Origin: Mesorhizobium atlanticum
GTDB lineage: Bacteria > Pseudomonadota > Alphaproteobacteria > Rhizobiales > Rhizobiaceae
Reading direction: 5' to 3'
DNA: 64,000 nt
Assembly: GCF_003289965.1 (NCBI RefSeq)
Contig: NZ_QMBQ01000003.1
Coordinates: 434,001-498,000, forward strand
The position numbers and the translations under genes are program-made. Below the pieces are notes generated by a model. The model made no database searches. It was not told the DNA's origin and saw only the letters and a list, made by a program, of their open reading frames with translations. Positions 8,616 to 17,271 of this stretch are shown one piece after another (position 1 is the first letter of the stretch; each line of letters opens with the position of its first letter).

Positions 8616-9614
8616 CTACTGAGCGTCCAGGCTGGCTTGTTTTGCCTGTCTGCGCTTGCGGCGGCGGCCGCTGATTTCCCATCGCTTGTGGAACCACATC
8701 CACTGTCCTGGATCCTCGCGCACCCAGCGCTCGACCACATCGGTGAGCAGCTGGGTGGTGGCGTCGACGTCGACGCTGCCGTCCTCGGTGCGCGGCAAGT
8801 CCAGCTTGTCCTCGATCTCAAGACGAAAGCGGTTGCCCGGCAGCCTGACGCAGCGGGCGGGATAGACATCGCAGTCGTAGTGCCGGGCCAGCATGCCGAG
8901 CATCGGATTGGTCTGGCACAGGCGGCCGAAGAAGGTCGTCTCCACGCCGCCCGAGAATTTCTGATCGACCAGCACGCCGATGTTGCCGCCTTTCTCGAGA
9001 ATGGCGGCGAGGGCGAACGATGCGCCGGTGGAGGAGGGCAGCAGCGCGCCCATAGAGGAGCGGCGCGTCGAATGGATGTAGTCGGCGAGGTAGGGGTTGT
9101 TCGGCGGGCGAAACAGCGCCGTGATGTTCATGCCGAACGTGGCCGCGGCCACCGGCAGCAGCTCGAAATTGCCGAGATGGCCGGTGAAGAGGATGTGAGG
9201 TTTCTTCTCGCCGGCGATCTCGACGAAATGCTCGATGCCGCGAACCTCGACCCGGCCAGGCTTCGCAGCGTCCGGGTCGAAGTCGAACAGCGCGTCGAGG
9301 AAGATGTATTCCGCCGCGAGGCGGGCCATGTTGCCCCACATGTCGCGCGCGATGGCCTCGATTTCGGCGTCGCTCTTCTGCGGATAGGCAAGGCGCAGAT
9401 TGTTGACCGCGACGCGATGGCGCCCGACAAGCGGGCCGACCCGGCGGGCGGCGCGGTCGGCGAAGTTGAGCGCGTTGTCCGGAGGCAACAGGCGCAGCAG
9501 CGAGAGCAACACCATGGCGAGCCTGGCGACCAGCCAGTGCTCCATCTGGCGCAGCCGCCGGCCGTAGCGGAACATGAAGTCCCGGCGGGCTTTCCTGAGC
9601 GCGTTGCCGACCAT
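8616..9614 (-). CDS. lpxXL: Very-long-chain acyltransferase of lipid A
   Basis: A 332-residue member of the LpxL/HtrB acyltransferase family, which works at the inner face of the cytoplasmic membrane. The catalytic HX4E motif is GHLGNFE with His146 and Glu151, and there is a membrane-associating hydrophobic helix near residues 28-45. Assignment to LpxXL rests on context: in rhizobia and Brucella the last gene of the acpXL cluster transfers the 27-hydroxyoctacosanoate chain from AcpXL to lipid A. It lies 20 bases after the adh2XL gene in the same direction. The only alternative is a generic secondary lauroyl or myristoyl transferase, which the neighbours make less likely. Confidence 0.88.
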   Translation of the reverse strand: MVGNALRKARRDFMFRYGRRLRQMEHWLVARLAMVLLSLLRLLPPDNALNFADRAARRVGPLVGRHRVAVNNLRLAYPQKSDAEIEAIARDMWGNMARLAAEYIFLDALFDFDPDAAKPGRVEVRGIEHFVEIAGEKKPHILFTGHLGNFELLPVAAATFGMNITALFRPPNNPYLADYIHSTRRSSMGALLPSSTGASFALAAILEKGGNIGVLVDQKFSGGVETTFFGRLCQTNPMLGMLARHYDCDVYPARCVRLPGNRFRLEIEDKLDLPRTEDGSVDVDATTQLLTDVVERWVREDPGQWMWFHKRWEISGRRRKRRQAKQASLDAQ

Positions 9615-9634
9615 CCGCCTTTCCTGGAACTGCT

Positions 9635-10663
9635 TTAGGAAACGCGCAGGATGATCTTGCCGAAGACGTCGCGGCCTTCCATGCGCTTCAGCGCCGCATC
9701 GATGTCGTCGAAACCCACCTCGGTATCGATGACAGGGGCGACAAGACCGGCGGCCATCTTCTGCATGGCGTTGGCCATGTTCTCCATGCGGCAGCCGAAG
9801 GAGCCGAGCAGCTTCAGCTGCTGCTGGAAGAGCTGCATCAAATTGACCTGCGTCGACACGCCGGAGGTCGAGCCGCAGGTGACGAGGCGCCCGCCGCGCT
9901 TCAAGGAGAGCATCGAGCCGGCAAATGTATCCGCGCCGACATGTTCGAACACCACGTCGACGCCCTTCTTCTTCGTCAGCTTGCGCACGACGCCTTCGAA
10001 GCGGTCCTCGCGGTAGTTGATGACGTGGTCGGCGCCGAGTGCCTTGGCCTTGTCGATCTTGTCGTTCGAGCCGACCGTGGTGATGACCGTGCAGCCCATC
10101 TTCTTGGCCAACTGGATGGCGGCGGTGCCGATACCGGAGCCGCCGGCATGGACGAGAATGGTCTCGCCGGGTTCCAGCTTCGCGTTGTCGAACAGCATGT
10201 GCTCGACCGTGCCGAAGGTTACGGGCGCGACCGCCGCGCCGATCTCGGTGACGCCGGGAGGAGCGGGTACCAGCAGGCGCGCCGGCAGATTGATCTTTTC
10301 CTGGGCGAAGCCGTCAAGATGGAAGCCGTGGACGCCGGAAACATGCTCGCAGAGATTGTCGCGGCCTTCGCGGCAGGCGCGACAGAGGCCGCAGGTGCGC
10401 GCGCCGTAGATCGAGACCAATTGTCCGGGCTGGAGGTTGGAGACGCCAGGGCCGACCGCTTCGACCTCGCCGGCGGCTTCGGCGCCGACGACCAGCGGCA
10501 GCTTGCGCTTGGCAAAGGCCATGCCGCGCCAGCCCCAGACATCGATATGGTTGAGCGCCACCGCCTTGATGCGGAGCGTCACTTCGCCCAAGGAAGGCGG
10601 CGGGGGAGGCGGCAGGTCCACCGTTTCGAGACGGCGGTCCTCGATAAGTTGCAATGCGCGCAT
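9635..10663 (-). CDS. adh2XL: Zinc-type alcohol dehydrogenase/enoyl reductase of the VLCFA cluster
   Basis: A 342-residue medium-chain dehydrogenase/reductase. It shows the GroES-like N-terminal domain, the structural zinc cysteines in CGLCRACREGRDNLCEH, and a nucleotide-binding GGSGIGTAA turn in the Rossmann domain. In the rhizobial acpXL cluster this gene is thought to reduce intermediates during synthesis of the very-long-chain lipid A fatty acid, possibly as the enoyl reductase; biochemical proof is limited. It follows fabF1XL by 38 bases and precedes lpxXL by 20 bases, in one likely operon. Confidence 0.85.
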   Translation of the reverse strand: MRALQLIEDRRLETVDLPPPPPPSLGEVTLRIKAVALNHIDVWGWRGMAFAKRKLPLVVGAEAAGEVEAVGPGVSNLQPGQLVSIYGARTCGLCRACREGRDNLCEHVSGVHGFHLDGFAQEKINLPARLLVPAPPGVTEIGAAVAPVTFGTVEHMLFDNAKLEPGETILVHAGGSGIGTAAIQLAKKMGCTVITTVGSNDKIDKAKALGADHVINYREDRFEGVVRKLTKKKGVDVVFEHVGADTFAGSMLSLKRGGRLVTCGSTSGVSTQVNLMQLFQQQLKLLGSFGCRMENMANAMQKMAAGLVAPVIDTEVGFDDIDAALKRMEGRDVFGKIILRVS

Positions 10664-10701
10664 TGAGCCTGTCAGTTCGTCAAAAGCGGAAAAATGTCCG
10701 C

Positions 10702-11973
10702 TTAGACCGGTTCCCGCGCCATGACAAGGCAGGTGTTCTGACCACCGAAGCCAAAGGAGTTCGACAAGACCGTGCCGACCTCGGCGTTGCGCTTCTTGTT
10801 CGGGACGACGTCGAGGACAATAGCCGGATCCGGATTGTCGTAATTGATGGTCGGCGGGATGACGCTTTCGCGCATGGTCATCAGCGAGAAGGCGGCCTCG
10901 ACCGCACCGGCGGCCGACAGCGTGTGGCCGATCATCGACTTGTTCGACGAGACCGGCATCGAGCCGATACGCTCGCCGAAGACAGTGGATAGCGACAGAT
11001 GCTCCATCTTGTCGTTTTCCGGCGTCGAAGTGCCGTGCGCGTTGACATACTCGATCTCGTCCTCGCTCATGCCCGCATCGGCAAGGGCGGCGCGCACCGC
11101 CGCGATCGCCGGTGACGCATCAGGCTTGGAGCGGGTGCGGTGGAAGTCGTCGGCCTTCTCGCCGCAGCCGCGCATGATGCCGAGGATCGTCGCGCCGCGG
11201 GCCAGCGCGGCTTCCAGCGATTCCAGCACCAGCGCCCCCGACCCCTCGGCCAGCACGAAGCCGTCGCGGTCCTTGGAGAAGGGCTTTGAGGCCTTTTCCG
11301 GGATGTCGTTGTGAGTGGAGAGCGCCGAGAGCAGCGAGAAGCGGATCAGCGCCTCGGCTGTCGCCGAGCCGTCGGCGCCGATCGACAGCGCCTTGTCGCA
11401 TTCGCCGCGACGGATCGCCTCGACGCCGAGCTGGATGGCGGTGGCTCCCGAAGCGCATGCGGTCGAGAGCGTGATCGGCAGGCCGCGCGTGCCGAAGCGG
11501 TCGGCCAGGCGGTCGGCGATCGAGCCGAACTGGGTGGTTTCGAAGATGTCGAGCTCCTTCAACGCGCGGGCGACGCGCAGCAATCTCTCGGAACCGCCAT
11601 CCTTCTTGTCGGAATTGTAGAGCGAGAAACGGTCGGCCCAGTCGAGCTCGACCGGCGGCGAGGCCAGGAACAGCGGGCCGCCGAAATCGCCGGAATCGAG
11701 GCCTGCTTCCGACACGGCTTCCTGGGCAACGGTCTCGGCCAGTTCGTAAGTGAGGTGGCTTGCGCCCTTCGAGCTCGACGGCAGGAAGTCGACCATGCCG
11801 GAAATGCGGGTGTTGAGGTGGTCGACCGGAAAACGGCTGATCGGATGGATGCCGGATTTGCCGGACGTCAGCGCCGCCCAGTTGTCGGTCTTGCCGACGC
11901 CCAGTGACGTCACGACGCCGATGCCGGTGACGGCCACGACCGGCCTGCCCATATGGTCTTTGAGATTGGCCAT
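10702..11973 (-). CDS. fabF1XL: Beta-ketoacyl-ACP synthase II with full catalytic triad
   Basis: A 423-residue thiolase-fold condensing enzyme. The active site is intact: nucleophile Cys173 in STACASG, His313 in NAHGTSTPEND, and Lys345/His350 in SNKSMIGH. It extends acyl chains on AcpXL towards C28 for lipid A. The gene follows fabF2XL by 28 bases; that partner has lost the catalytic cysteine, so the two look like an active/inactive ketosynthase pair. The symbol comes from position in the cluster. Confidence 0.88.
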   Translation of the reverse strand: MANLKDHMGRPVVAVTGIGVVTSLGVGKTDNWAALTSGKSGIHPISRFPVDHLNTRISGMVDFLPSSSKGASHLTYELAETVAQEAVSEAGLDSGDFGGPLFLASPPVELDWADRFSLYNSDKKDGGSERLLRVARALKELDIFETTQFGSIADRLADRFGTRGLPITLSTACASGATAIQLGVEAIRRGECDKALSIGADGSATAEALIRFSLLSALSTHNDIPEKASKPFSKDRDGFVLAEGSGALVLESLEAALARGATILGIMRGCGEKADDFHRTRSKPDASPAIAAVRAALADAGMSEDEIEYVNAHGTSTPENDKMEHLSLSTVFGERIGSMPVSSNKSMIGHTLSAAGAVEAAFSLMTMRESVIPPTINYDNPDPAIVLDVVPNKKRNAEVGTVLSNSFGFGGQNTCLVMAREPV

Positions 11974-12001
11974 GTTTTGTCCTGACAGCCTCGATGGTAC
12001 C

Positions 12002-13192
12002 TCAGGCCGCTTTGATCAGCCCCATGCCCTCGAATTGGTGATAGCCGATCGCAGTTGCAAGGACTGTCCCCGGCGCACCGTCAAACGGCTTCTCGGCCGT
12101 GGCGTCGAAAACGGGGTAACCGGCCTTGCGGTCGATCGCCATGGCCGCGAGCGCCACGGCGAAGGGGAACTGCGCTTCCTTCATATGACCGGTCAGCGTC
12201 GAGAAGGCGCGCACGGCCAAAGCCGGGTTGGCGTCAAGCACCGTTTTTTCGGCGGCCGTTGCGGCATGGGCGCCGGAGGCGGCGGAAATCGTCAACAGGT
12301 CGCCATCGGGAAGGTGGGCCTGCTCCAACAGGGCGGCAATTTCTGAATTCAACTCGCCGCGCCGGCGTCTGGCACGGCCGGACACGATGGGGCCGAGCTC
12401 GGCGTAGATCCTTCGGCCGCGGCTTTTCGCGTGCTCGCGCTGCTCCAGCACCAGGAAAGCGCCACCCGAGCCCGTCACCACGCCGCCGCCTTCGGAACCC
12501 TGGCGTTGCCAGACCGGCTTCCACGGGCCGCGATGCAGGTAGCCGGCAAGCTCATAGCCGAGCAGCATGTCGGAATGCTCGGTCTGGAAGGCGCCGCCGA
12601 CCAAAACATGGGTCGATTGCCCGGAGCGGATGCGCGCGGCAGCCGTCTCGACGGCCGAGACACCCGCGCCTTCCTCGCCCATGAAGGTGCGGGAGGAACC
12701 GGTGACCTTGTGGACGATCGAGATGTTGCCGGCGAGGAGGTTGGAAAGCTGGGCGAGAAATAAAGTCGGCCGCAATTCCGTCGTCAGCTTCTCGTTGAGC
12801 AGCACGTCGCGGTCGTTGCGGCTCTCGGAGGCGGCGAGGATCGCGGCGTCGACGGCTTCGTCGCGCTCGCCACCGCCGGCGGCCACCACCATGTCCATGG
12901 TCGTGGAAAGCTCGTCATTGCCCTTGATGCCGGCATCGTCCAGCGCAAGCCCGGCGGCATAGGTGCCGAGCCGCTGCCATGTTTCCATCTGGCGCTGGTC
13001 GCCGCGCTTGGCGATTTGCAGGTTCCAGTCGATCTCGGGCAGGGGATGAATGGTATAGGGGGCGAAACGCTCTGCATCGAGCACCGGCTGGAAACCAGGC
13101 TGCGTAAGCTTTTGCCAATGCGCGTCCGGACCCTCTCCCAGCGAGGAGACAAGGCCTATGCCGGTGATAACGACGTCGTGCGGGCTGCTCAT
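12002..13192 (-). CDS. fabF2XL: Ketosynthase-like partner lacking the active-site cysteine
   Basis: A 396-residue thiolase-fold protein related to FabF, with the N-terminal VVITGIGLVSSLGEG typical of condensing enzymes. Aligned by eye with FabF, the nucleophile position in GSSRTFMGEEGAG holds Glu174 instead of Cys. The HGT histidine is replaced (ASGAHA), and the lysine of the KSMTGH motif is replaced (FSTLTGH), with only the last His kept. This resembles the chain-length factor (KS-beta) of type II polyketide synthases, where Gln replaces Cys. It lies 54 bases after acpXL and 28 bases before fabF1XL. I infer a heterodimer with FabF1XL that sets chain length; this is not proven. Confidence 0.82.
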   Translation of the reverse strand: MSSPHDVVITGIGLVSSLGEGPDAHWQKLTQPGFQPVLDAERFAPYTIHPLPEIDWNLQIAKRGDQRQMETWQRLGTYAAGLALDDAGIKGNDELSTTMDMVVAAGGGERDEAVDAAILAASESRNDRDVLLNEKLTTELRPTLFLAQLSNLLAGNISIVHKVTGSSRTFMGEEGAGVSAVETAAARIRSGQSTHVLVGGAFQTEHSDMLLGYELAGYLHRGPWKPVWQRQGSEGGGVVTGSGGAFLVLEQREHAKSRGRRIYAELGPIVSGRARRRRGELNSEIAALLEQAHLPDGDLLTISAASGAHAATAAEKTVLDANPALAVRAFSTLTGHMKEAQFPFAVALAAMAIDRKAGYPVFDATAEKPFDGAPGTVLATAIGYHQFEGMGLIKAA

Positions 13193-13246
13193 GGGCGGCT
13201 GTTTTGGGTCAGCAGGCTGGGCGCGTCAAGACCGCGCCCGAGCGCC

Positions 13247-13528
13247 TCAGGCGTTCTTGGCCGCGACCAGCGCGTCGATCTTGGCGCAGAGGTTCTTCAT
13301 GACGAAGTAGTCGTCGGTCGAAGCCTTGCCGTCGTTGACCTCCTGCGTCCACTTCTCCAGCGGCACTTTGATGCCGAATTCCTTGTCGATGGCAAAGACG
13401 ATGTCGAGGAAATCGAGGCTGTCGATGCCGAGATCGTCGATCGTGTGGCTCTCGGGCGTGATGGTGTCGATATCGATCTCGCTGGTGTCGGCAATGATCT
13501 TGGCGACTTTCTCGAACGTGGTGGACAA
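13247..13528 (-). CDS. acpXL: Acyl carrier protein for very-long-chain fatty acids
   Basis: A 93-residue specialised acyl carrier protein. The phosphopantetheine site is GIDSLDF with Ser37. The sequences [18 protein letters not shown] and [15 protein letters not shown] match what I know of rhizobial AcpXL closely. The start is a TTG at 13528, preceded by AAGGAAGAG; the in-frame ATG 39 bases upstream would add 13 residues that AcpXL proteins do not have. It carries the growing 27-hydroxyoctacosanoyl chain for LpxXL. It is first in the leftward cluster, so the promoter should be in 13529-13750, where I see no distinctive operator. Confidence 0.93.
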   Translation of the reverse strand: MSTTFEKVAKIIADTSEIDIDTITPESHTIDDLGIDSLDFLDIVFAIDKEFGIKVPLEKWTQEVNDGKASTDDYFVMKNLCAKIDALVAAKNA

Positions 13529-13752
13529 GGGCTCTTCCTTCGGGTTGCGGGCGGAATCTGTCCGCATCTTGTTTGGGCGCTGTCTAATCGGTTTTTCCCG
13601 GCAGGAAAAGGCCTGATGCGCTGGGGGCAGATGGGGCGCCGGCTTTGGGAACGCAATTCAAAAGCAATACGCCGGTCTTCCTGAATCGCGTTCGCGGTCG
13701 CCGCCGGTTGCATTTCTGCAACAAATGCCCCTTGAAAATGGATAACCGGCCG

Positions 13753-14301
13753 TCAGAAAGTCACGCGTCCCAGCACCTTGAGGCCGTCGCCGTCCGGCGC
13801 CACGACCACGGCCTCGCCCTCGCGCGGCGCCACGCCGGTAAGCGCTTCGATGTTTTCGAGATGCGTGACCAGCACCAGATTGTCGGAGCCTGAATAGCCG
13901 CGGATCTCCTTCATGATTGCGGCGATCTGCGCGGCTTTCTCGCCAGGGTCGGTTTTCAGCAGATCGAGCGGCGCGAAAGGTTGCGGCTCGGATTCGAAGG
14001 CGATGCGGGCAGTGTCGAGGCAGCGGCAGTAGCGGCTGGAAAGTACGTGATCGATGGGTGCTGCGCGCGCCGCGAACAGCGCGCCGATGCGGCTCGCCTC
14101 CTGCTTGCCGCGCTCCGACAGGTTAAGCTGGGTCGCGCAATTGCCAATGTCGAAATTCGCCGGGTCGGTTGCACCGGTGACGAAGGCGTGGCGAAGCAGC
14201 ACGACATGGCCGCCGTCGCGCAGCAGCGCCCAGCCGGCGTCGGTCGCATGGGCAAGGTTCGGAACAGCCAGGAGAAAAAGCGCCAGAACAAGTCGCAGCA
14301 T
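13753..14301 (-). CDS. Exported histidine phosphatase family protein
   Basis: A 182-residue protein with a signal peptide (MLRLVLALFLLAVPNLAHAT) and a phosphoglycerate-mutase-like fold. The catalytic motif appears as VLLRHAFV, where the usual RHG is RHA, followed by LNLSERGKQEA, VLSSRYCRCLDTA and a second catalytic His in LVLVTHLENI. I start at the ATG at 14301 because it leads straight into the signal peptide; the longer frame to 14418 has no support. Substrate unknown; periplasmic members often act on phosphate esters. It is divergent from the AEC transporter. Confidence 0.85.
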   Translation of the reverse strand: MLRLVLALFLLAVPNLAHATDAGWALLRDGGHVVLLRHAFVTGATDPANFDIGNCATQLNLSERGKQEASRIGALFAARAAPIDHVLSSRYCRCLDTARIAFESEPQPFAPLDLLKTDPGEKAAQIAAIMKEIRGYSGSDNLVLVTHLENIEALTGVAPREGEAVVVAPDGDGLKVLGRVTF

Positions 14302-14465
14302 CGAAAGTCCCTTATGGCGACCCGGGCGGGCCACGGCCGTGATTGGCATATAGGGACCGCAAAGCCGTCCGGAAAACAAGCAGAGGCGCCGGAGACAGGA
14401 GCGTCGCGCCGATTGCACCGCGGTCGGGGCTCGCCTATCACGGGAAAAATGTTTTCGCCCGTAAA

Positions 14466-15416
14466 ATGACTCCGCTCACCGAAACCGTCCTCTTCGTCTT
14501 CAGCCTCGTGGCGCTCGGCTATCTGGCCGGGCTGACCGGTTATCTGAGGCCGGCGAGCGGAGAGGGCATCTCCGAATTCGCGGTCAACGTGGCGATGCCG
14601 CTGCTTCTGTTCCAAACCATGGTCAAGTCGGATTTCCACGGCGTCACGCCGTGGCCGCTGTGGGGCGCTTATTTCGCCGCCGTCGCCATCACCTGGGCCG
14701 CGGGCCATCTGGTGACGACAAGGCTGTTCGGACGGGATGCCCGCGCGGGCATCGTCGGCGGCGTGTCTTCGGCCTATTCCAATGTCGTGCTGCTCGGCGC
14801 GCCTTTCATCCTCGGCGTGTTCGGCGCCAGCGGCTTCGAGGTACTGTCGCTGCTGGTGTCGGTCCACCTGCCGATCATGATGATGGCCTCGATCGTGCTG
14901 TTCGAGATGTTCGGACGCGGCAGCGGCGAGACGGTCCACCCGCTGCGTGTGATCAAAAGCTTTCTCAGGCGGCTGTTCATCAACCCGCTGATCATCGGCA
15001 TCCTGGCGGGGCTGGCCTCGCGCATCACCGGCGCGCCGCTGCCGGACCTTGTCGAACGACTCGTCGACACGCTCGCCGCCACGGCCGGCCCGGTGGCTCT
15101 CTTCGCCATGGGGCTCAGCCTGCGCCGCTTCGGCATCTCCGGCAATATCCGGCCGGCGCTGGCACTGTCGGGGCTGAAGCTGTTCCTGATGCCGGCGCTG
15201 GTGCTGGCCTTCGTCTGGTTGCTTGGCCTGCCGCCGCTGACGGCAAAGGTCGCGGTGGTTGTTGCAGCACTCCCTTCGGGTATCAATTCCTACCTGATCG
15301 CCGTCCAGTTCAACACCGGCCAGGCGCTGGCCTCGAACCAGATGACGCTTGCCACCGCAAGCGCGGTGGTAACCACGGCGTTCTGGCTGACGGTGGTCGT
15401 GCATATTTTCGGATAG
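14466..15416 (+). CDS. AEC-family (auxin efflux carrier-like) membrane transporter
   Basis: A 316-residue inner-membrane protein with about ten predicted helices, arranged as two five-helix halves. Typical AEC features include NVAMPLLLFQTM in the first half and an ALPSGINSYLIAVQF segment in the second half, matching the MdcF/YfdV group that exports malonate or other organic anions. The ATG at 14466 starts the protein at the first helix. The neighbouring genes do not indicate a substrate. Confidence 0.9.
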   Translation: MTPLTETVLFVFSLVALGYLAGLTGYLRPASGEGISEFAVNVAMPLLLFQTMVKSDFHGVTPWPLWGAYFAAVAITWAAGHLVTTRLFGRDARAGIVGGVSSAYSNVVLLGAPFILGVFGASGFEVLSLLVSVHLPIMMMASIVLFEMFGRGSGETVHPLRVIKSFLRRLFINPLIIGILAGLASRITGAPLPDLVERLVDTLAATAGPVALFAMGLSLRRFGISGNIRPALALSGLKLFLMPALVLAFVWLLGLPPLTAKVAVVVAALPSGINSYLIAVQFNTGQALASNQMTLATASAVVTTAFWLTVVVHIFG

Positions 15417-15595
15417 GCGTCAGAAAGCTGATACGCGGCTCGCTTTCCCTGGCCCAACCCCTATATGCCATCTTGTGATTGCTTGCCCGCCTTTCCCTCG
15501 GTAAGAGCAATGCGCCGGCGTGCGGCTCTTGAAGCACGCTTCAACGGATATTCAGAAAAAGCGGCGCGATCAGCGCGCCGAACGGAGGCCAGACC

Positions 15596-17053
15596 ATGCT
15601 TCAGAAAACCAGCCATTTCATGCGCCAGGCCAATCTCATCAATGGCGAATGGGTTCAGGCCGACAGCGGCCAGACCATCGACGTCAACAATCCGGCGACG
15701 GGTTTGAAGATCGGCACCGTGCCGAAGGCCGGCAAGGCCGAGACCCGCCGCGCCATCGAGGCCGCCGAGGAGGCCTTCAAGAGCTGGCGCAAGACCACCG
15801 CGCTCGAGCGCTCGAAGCTGCTGCGCAAGCTGCATGACGCGATGATGGACAATCAGGACGTGCTGGCCGAGCTGCTGACCATCGAGCAGGGCAAGTCGCT
15901 CGCCGAATCCAAGGGCGAGATCGGCTCGGCCGCGAGCTACATCCTGTGGTTCGCCGAGGAAGGCCGCCGCGTCTATGGCGACATCGTACCGTCGCCATGG
16001 GGCGACCGCCGCATCCTGGTGACCAAGGAGCCGGTCGGCGTCATCGCCGCCATCACGCCGTGGAACTTCCCGTCCTCGATGCTCGCCCGCAAGATCGGCC
16101 CGGCCTTGGCCGCCGGCTGCACCGCGGTGGTGAAGCCTGCCTCGCAGACCCCTTATTCGGGCCTCGCCTGGGGTGCGCTCGTCGAGGAAGTCGGGTTCCC
16201 GAAGGGCGTCGTCAACGTCGTTACCGGTTCGGCAGGCGAGATTGGCGACGAACTCTGCACCAATCCGCTGGTCAAGAAGATCACTTTCACCGGTTCGACC
16301 GAAATCGGCAAGCTGCTGATCCAGAAGTCCGCCACGACGGTCAAGAAGGTGTCGATGGAACTCGGCGGCAACGCGCCGTTCCTGGTCTTCGACGACGCCG
16401 ATGTCGACCGCGCGGTGGCCGGCGCCATCACTGCGAAGTACCGCAATTCCGGCCAGACCTGCGTGTGCACCAACCGCTTCCTCGTCCAGGCAGGCATCTA
16501 TGACCAGTTCGTCGAGAAGCTCGCCGCCGCCAGCAACAACCTCAAGGTCGGCTCGGGCCTCGAGGAAGGCGTGCAGCAGGGACCGCTGATCGACGAGAGG
16601 GCGGTCGAAAAGGTCGAGGAATTCATCGCCGACGCGACGTCCAAGGGCGGCAAGGTCGTCGCCGGCGGCAAGCGCCATGCGCTGGGCGGCTCGTTCTTCC
16701 AGCCGACGGTGATCTCCGGCGCCACGCCGAACATGCGCTTCATGAAGGAAGAGATCTTTGGGCCGATCGCGCCCGTGTTCAAGTTCGAGACCGAGGAAGA
16801 GGCGGTGGCCTTGGCCAATGACACCGAGTTCGGCCTCGCCGCTTATTTCTACACCGGCAATCTCGGCCGCGCCTTCCGGGTCATGGAAGGCCTGAAATAC
16901 GGCATGGTCGGCGTCAACGAAGGCCTGATCACCACACCCGAGGCGCCGTTCGGCGGCGTCAAGGAATCGGGTCTCGGCCGCGAAGGCGGGCATCAGGGTA
17001 TCGAGGACTATCTCGACACCAAATATGCCTGCTTCGGCGGCCTCGGGCTCTGA
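15596..17053 (+). CDS. gabD: NAD(P)-dependent succinate-semialdehyde dehydrogenase
   Basis: A 485-residue aldehyde dehydrogenase. It has the NAD-binding TPWNFP segment, general base Glu255 in MELGGNAPF, and catalytic Cys289 in GQTCVCTN. The second cysteine two residues on (Cys291) is the CVC arrangement known for the redox switch in some succinate-semialdehyde dehydrogenases. It converts succinate semialdehyde to succinate in the GABA shunt. It is not in an operon with a GABA transaminase. A short palindromic repeat follows the gene. Confidence 0.88.
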   Translation: MLQKTSHFMRQANLINGEWVQADSGQTIDVNNPATGLKIGTVPKAGKAETRRAIEAAEEAFKSWRKTTALERSKLLRKLHDAMMDNQDVLAELLTIEQGKSLAESKGEIGSAASYILWFAEEGRRVYGDIVPSPWGDRRILVTKEPVGVIAAITPWNFPSSMLARKIGPALAAGCTAVVKPASQTPYSGLAWGALVEEVGFPKGVVNVVTGSAGEIGDELCTNPLVKKITFTGSTEIGKLLIQKSATTVKKVSMELGGNAPFLVFDDADVDRAVAGAITAKYRNSGQTCVCTNRFLVQAGIYDQFVEKLAAASNNLKVGSGLEEGVQQGPLIDERAVEKVEEFIADATSKGGKVVAGGKRHALGGSFFQPTVISGATPNMRFMKEEIFGPIAPVFKFETEEEAVALANDTEFGLAAYFYTGNLGRAFRVMEGLKYGMVGVNEGLITTPEAPFGGVKESGLGREGGHQGIEDYLDTKYACFGGLGL

Positions 17054-17082
17054 TATCGATCCCTGGACAGGGCAGGCGCTTA

Positions 17083-17203
17083 GAGCAGTTCACCGTTTCA
17101 GGAAGCGGTGAACTGCTCCAGCGCTTTGTTTTGACGCAATTCGGACGGAGGGCTACGGCAAAGTCGCCGAGCCTGACCGCCGCGCACTTTTCCTGGAATT
17201 GCT
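17083..17203. repeat. Composite palindromic intergenic element, copy 1
   Basis: The left part is a perfect 13-bp inverted repeat (17083-17095 GAGCAGTTCACCG with 17106-17118). The right part (17136-17203) begins GCAATTCGGACGGA, ends TCCTGGAATTGC, and so has GCAATTC/GAATTGC ends; it contains GGCTACGGCAAAGTCGCC. The right part is repeated at 35888-35955. This resembles the RIME-type mosaic elements of rhizobia. It sits between gabD and galM, where the hairpin could also end gabD transcripts. Confidence 0.8.
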
Positions 17204-17271
17204 TATGCCTGCCCTTGCCGGATGATGCGTGGCCGGCCTAAATCCAGGGATCGGGCAATGATGTTTCGGGC

